Below the pieces are notes generated by a model that searched no databases, was not told the DNA's origin, and saw only the letters and a list, made by a program, of their open reading frames with translations. The translations under genes and the position numbers were made by a program. This document shows, piece by piece, positions 60,501 through 64,000 of a stretch of 64,000 nucleotides of DNA. This stretch comes from Umbilicaria muhlenbergii (taxonomy: Eukaryota; Ascomycota; Lecanoromycetes; Umbilicariales; Umbilicariaceae): contig KK106982.1 of assembly GCA_000611775.1 (NCBI GenBank), positions 4,658,996 through 4,722,995 of the forward strand. Direction: 5' to 3'. Positions within the stretch are counted from its first letter, which is position 1. The number at the start of each line of letters is the position of its first letter.

Positions 60501-61712
60501 CTTAAACTCACATTTAAAGATCTTGAGGAATGTGTGCTTCATCAGAAGTAACATATTCTCTGTACTTAAAGTCTTTCTTGCATGCTTTAACAGTGTTTAA
60601 TATTTTAAAGTATGTTTGAATTCACCTTTCTTCATGAGTAGATAATCAATCATCATCATCTTTCTTCAAGAATTTCTTAAAATCTTTGAAGTTTATTACT
60701 TTCATGAAGTCTTCTTTCTCACTGAATGAGGGCATGATATCATCACTGTTAACATAATTTTCTTCCTGCTTAAACTTTTATTACTTGACTTGTTGCTTCT
60801 CTAACTCTGCAATTGAATTGAATTAAAAAGTCATGATGTAATTCCTGATTCCTTTTGATTGACATGAAAATTATTCAGAGTTATTTTTATCACTCTGATG
60901 AGTTAAGCAGCTATCATCATAATAAGCTGTTCAAGACATAACTTCATGCTGAGTTGATTTTTCTGATGCTGGCTCTTTTAGTGAAGCTGTGTACATCTTT
61001 TTTGCTGAAAAGGTTTTCTTTGAGACTCAACAGTCACAAGCAAAATGTTCTGATTTTCTGCAATTATAACAGTTGTCTTTAACCTTAATGCTTTCTTATA
61101 CTCATGACTTAGCACTTCTCTGAAAACAATTCTTCTGAAATGTCACATTGATTTTCATCAGCTGAGAACTGTAATAAGATTTATTATTATGATGAGTGTC
61201 TTGAGGCTTTATTACTTTCATAAGTATGTAATTCTTCTGACTCTTCTTCATGAACCTTTCATATGCTCAGTTGTTGATAATGACTGATTTCTCAATCATG
61301 ACTGCTAAGGTACTTGATCATTCTGTATGAAAGATTTCATCTTTGATGAAGTCTTTTAAATCTTTATAATACTGTGCTGTCAAGGCATTGTTGTCTCAAT
61401 TCATATATGCAGCATGTTTTTAAAAGTTAATTATGTATGTTGCAGCTGCTCCTTTCTGCATTATGTTGTAAATTTCACATTTCATCATCTTTTCCTGATT
61501 AATGATCTCAAATACAATTCTTATCTGTTTCTTAAACTCTGTCAGATTGAAGAAGATTTCATTGATCTCATCATCTCAATCTTTCTTCTCATTTTTCATA
61601 TAGTCTTGAAGGGTCAGCTTAAATCAGTTAAGAGCATTAAACCTCAAGTGTGTTGATGTGAACAGATGTTATGGCTTAGCCAGAACAGTACTTGAAAGTA
61701 TGCATTTACAGT

Positions 61713-62101
61713 GAACAGCTGATACTGATTGAAGTGATCAAGGTGAGTGAGAGCTCAAACACCTTAATCATCTTGATCAAGGTGAGTGAGAGCTCAAACA
61801 CCTTAATCATCTTGATCAGAGTGATTGAGCTGTTCAGAGTGATCAAGGGTTTAATCATTATAATCATCTCAATCACATGAGTCTCTTAAAGTCTATATAA
61901 TCACAGGTAGATTCATAGTTAGAAGCTCATGCTCAACTCATATATTAAATGCAATCTCTTAAGTTTATGACTACTAGTTCCCTCACTTGATCTTAACCTT
62001 AAGATCATATAGTTCATTGAATCTTGTCTAGTTCATTGAATCATACCTGTAGTTCATTGAATGACAGTATTACTTCAGTCATTATGACATCACCTGTTAC
62101 A
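61713..62101 (+). repeat. LTR of element I (5')
   Basis: It ends GACATCACCTGTTACA at 62101, directly before the leader and gag of I. Its left end (TTTACAG near 61707-61713) is less certain. It contains a 39-bp exact tandem duplication (starting 61735 and 61774) that encodes repeated VSESSNTLIILI in one frame. It is inverted relative to the H LTR. Confidence 0.65.
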
Positions 62102-63893
62102 CTTTGAGCATCAACTTACAGGGTATCAGTCATGCAATGAACTGACTCATCAGTCTCAAGATGTTCAAATTCTTTAACAGAGAAGAATCAGTCACTGAAC
62201 ATTCCTCTGATAAAATAATCTGAGTTAAGATCTCATTACCAGATAAGTTTCTTGATGAGAGAAGATTATTAAACTCATTCTTCACTCAACTTGACATGTA
62301 CCTGTGATTCAACAAGTCTCTATTCATTTCAGAATCAGAGAAAGTGTTGTTCATCTCCTCATTTCTGAGGTTGAATGCTTTGAACTGATTTAAATCTATT
62401 CTCTGAGATTACCTTGACAACAAGAGTGAAGATCAGAATGACTTAATTAATGAAATCTTTCATATGTTGAAGGAATTCAAGAAGCAGATAAGGACAATGT
62501 TTGAAATAATTAATAAAGAGAGAACAGTGAAGTGAGAAATCTTCATCATTCAGCAAAAAGAAGCAGCTGCTATGTATACAATAAACTTTCAGAGACTCAC
62601 CTCACATATGAATTGAGACAATATTACTTTGACAGCGTAATATTATAAGGGACTGAAGAATATGATGAAAGATAAAATCTTTAAGATTGAACACCCTGTC
62701 ATGCTTCAAGAAATGATCAAATGATTGATCATCATCAACAACTGAGCTTATGAATAAAGTTTAAAAAAGAGTCATAAGATTCTTGTACCTTGAAGGGCTG
62801 AGAAGAATCATGAGCATCAGTATAATAATTAATTCTACTATGAACCTCAACTCATAAAAATCAATGCTGTTACTTGAGTGAATCAGTTTCAGTGAGGGAA
62901 AGGACTGAGGAAGAACACAGAAAAGAAAAAGAAGTTTCATGAAAATAATTATTACAGCTGCAAAAAATCAAAACACTTCACCTGAGATTATTAAAACTCT
63001 GAAAAAATCATTCAATCAAAGAAGACATATACTGCCATGCAAGAAGTAAAGAGCAAAGATAATTATAACATTATGTTTTAAACAGCATGTTACAATGATG
63101 ACTGTTGCACACATCAGAGTGATAAAGATGACTCTGAGTGATTTTCATGTCAATTTAAGAAGATAAGAGAATATGTTATCACCTCTCACCTAGATCAAGC
63201 TGCAGACTTGAAGAAATAACAAGTTTGATGAGATTAGTTCAATCAAGAAGGTAATTATATTAACAGTAATGAAACAATGTTCTCATCTAATGAGGAGGAA
63301 GACTTCATGAAAGTAACAAACTTTAATGATTCAGAAGAACTTATCAAGAAAAATGATGATATTTAAGCATTCATCTGCAAAGAACAGTGATTGAAAACTT
63401 ATGAAGAAGTATTTAAAGTGATGAAAGAATCTCCTGAGAATTATGAAAATCACATAAATCAGTTGCAGGAATGAATCCTGTGAATAATTAAAAATGCATT
63501 CACTCAGAAAGATGAAACCAAGGATATGAATTATCAGAACATACTCAGAGAAACATCATTAAAAAACTTGAAGTTCATCATGAAAGAAGGATACATTACT
63601 CTTGATGAAGCACACATCTCAAGAAAACTACACATGAAAGTTTAAGAACTTTGAAGTGAATACTTAAAGTTAAACCTGATACAGTACCTGAACAAGAAAG
63701 TTAATTTAAAGAACTTCAAGTATGTGAGAGAGAATCTGAGATTCCTCTCATTTAGTTCAAAAAATTAAAGAGCCCTTCAGGTCAAAGACTTCTGAAGATG
63801 CTTAAATTAAAATCTTCAGAAGAGGTGATTGCTAAAGAAATCACTGTCACAGAAGACATGAGCAACTTTCATGTTTAAATTAAAGTAAAAGAC
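62102..63893 (+). pseudogene. gag of Ty3/gypsy element I (H family)
   Basis: + strand capsid-like region (about 62390-62790) with DLINEIFHMLKEFKKQIRTM, matching the H gag EIFFNLTEFKKQIRIVFEI. A zinc knuckle remnant (about 62946-62990, YYSCKKSKHFT, stop, DY; two Cys to Tyr) follows, then a long acidic region (SSNEEEDFMKVTNFNDSEEL, about 63270-63350) leading towards pol. Stops are mostly TGA. The damaged sequence ends at 63893. Confidence 0.75.
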
Positions 63894-64000
63894 TGTTATG
63901 CCTCTCGCTAAATGGTACCTGATTGGTACATGTAGCAGGCGTACACGTGGTACTGCTCATGATGCTTAAAGCATGAGCACCTCAAGCACTTGATCACTCA
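63894..64000. mobile_element. Left edge of an undamaged insertion (putative LTR start)
   Basis: From TGTTATGCCTCTCGC at 63894 the sequence abruptly contains CpG and GG (GGCGTACACGTGG) as in the gene-bearing part. TG at the border and a palindromic GCTCATGATGCTTAAAGCATGAGC-like stem (about 63956-63979) resemble the H/I LTRs. It runs off the window. Confidence 0.5.

Larger units (their letters stand above)
55826..61660 (-). mobile_element. Ty3/gypsy retrotransposon H with 3' LTR, 5'-truncated
   Basis: On the - strand from the right: gag (about 61660-61100), intact zinc knuckle CYNCRKSEHFACDC (61071-61030), protease region, RT (about 59600-59000; 59320-59096 reads YEYLIMSFELTNTSATFQAF and YLDNILIYS, one Asp of YLDD now Asn), RNase H (about 58900-58250), integrase core (57904-57668 with MLNFMIKLSKSKEPLIKTVY, then HPQINSQTE), integrase C-terminus, and chromodomain (about 56900-56780, PHYLIKxKGYDSEGN with TGA at Trp). 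Then comes an opposite-strand frame and the 3' LTR (55826-56146). A 124-bp exact tandem duplication lies within the integrase. The 5' end stops near 61660 without its own LTR. Confidence 0.82.
6143..63893. other. AT-rich, CpG/CpC-depleted repeat block (RIP-like damage)
   Basis: From 6143 to about 63893 CpG, CC and GG become rare while TGA, TCA, CA and TG are very frequent. Every protein-coding relic in this block is broken by stops or has substitutions explainable by C-to-T or G-to-A. No intact host gene is visible. The left edge coincides with the left end of FB1, and the right edge with return of CpG at 63894. Such blocks are known in RIP-competent ascomycetes. Confidence 0.85.

Noticed and set aside
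6143-63893. Alternative nuclear code with TGA = Trp
   Set aside because: TAA stops, catalytic Asp-to-Asn and Cys-to-Tyr changes are equally widespread, and the chromosomal genes use TAG and TGA as stops; mutation explains the TGA excess.
6143-63893. Centromere
   Set aside because: AT-rich, transposon-dense DNA is compatible with one, but nothing in sequence alone separates it from any other damaged repeat block.

Overview
The window looks like a filamentous ascomycete (Pezizomycotina) nuclear genome. The evidence is the short GT-AG introns with CTAAC/CTGAC-like branch sites, a COP9 signalosome subunit 4 gene, a five-exon fungal aldehyde dehydrogenase, and a sharp split between GC-balanced, gene-bearing DNA (1 to about 6140) and extremely AT-rich, CpG-poor repeat DNA (about 6143 to 63893). 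I cannot name the genus.

Left part (1-6142): csn4 on the + strand (1220-2542, one intron) converges on a succinate-semialdehyde-dehydrogenase-like gene on the - strand (3348-5144, four introns, 508 codons when spliced). A Tc1/mariner C-terminal relic (5473-5610) and an unidentified broken reading frame (5850-6140) lie just before the boundary.

Right part (6143-63893): a transposon graveyard with no intact host gene that I can see. It can be unstacked with equal-length LTR pairs and target-site duplications (TSDs). A pogo/Fot1-type transposase (P1) is cut in two by a Ty3/gypsy element C (17049-37441, 454-bp LTRs, TSD CTGAA). C is itself cut by gypsy B (20135-25971, TSD ATAAG, inside the C integrase) and by gypsy D (28197-35479, 171-bp LTRs, TSD GTCTT/ATCTT). 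D is cut by two copies of a palindromic foldback repeat (FB). A piggyBac-like transposon PB1 (38018-48268, TSD TCAA) is cut by gypsy F (39391-47474, 205-bp LTRs, TSD CAATG). A 2.1-kb LTR element without a recognisable polymerase, K (51571-53650, 182-bp LTRs, TSD GTCAG), a second piggyBac copy PB2, and gypsy elements H (-) and I (+) fill the rest. Element A (7700-11720) and a truncated relative of B, called E (13318-16053), lie left of P1.

All reading frames in this half carry dense C-to-T / G-to-A damage. The pattern is RIP-like, but the dinucleotides most exhausted are CpG, CpC and GpG, while CpA/TpG stay very common. Conserved tryptophans almost always read TGA rather than TAG.

Three gypsy elements (A, C, H) appear to carry an extra reading frame on the strand opposite to pol, between the chromodomain and the 3' LTR. 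In each I can see a Cys-rich CxxC motif, and in H the spacing resembles a Zn2Cys6 cluster. Apart from the nesting itself, this is the most unusual recurring feature of the window. The last ~100 bases (63894-64000) regain CpG and look like the edge of an undamaged, younger insertion.
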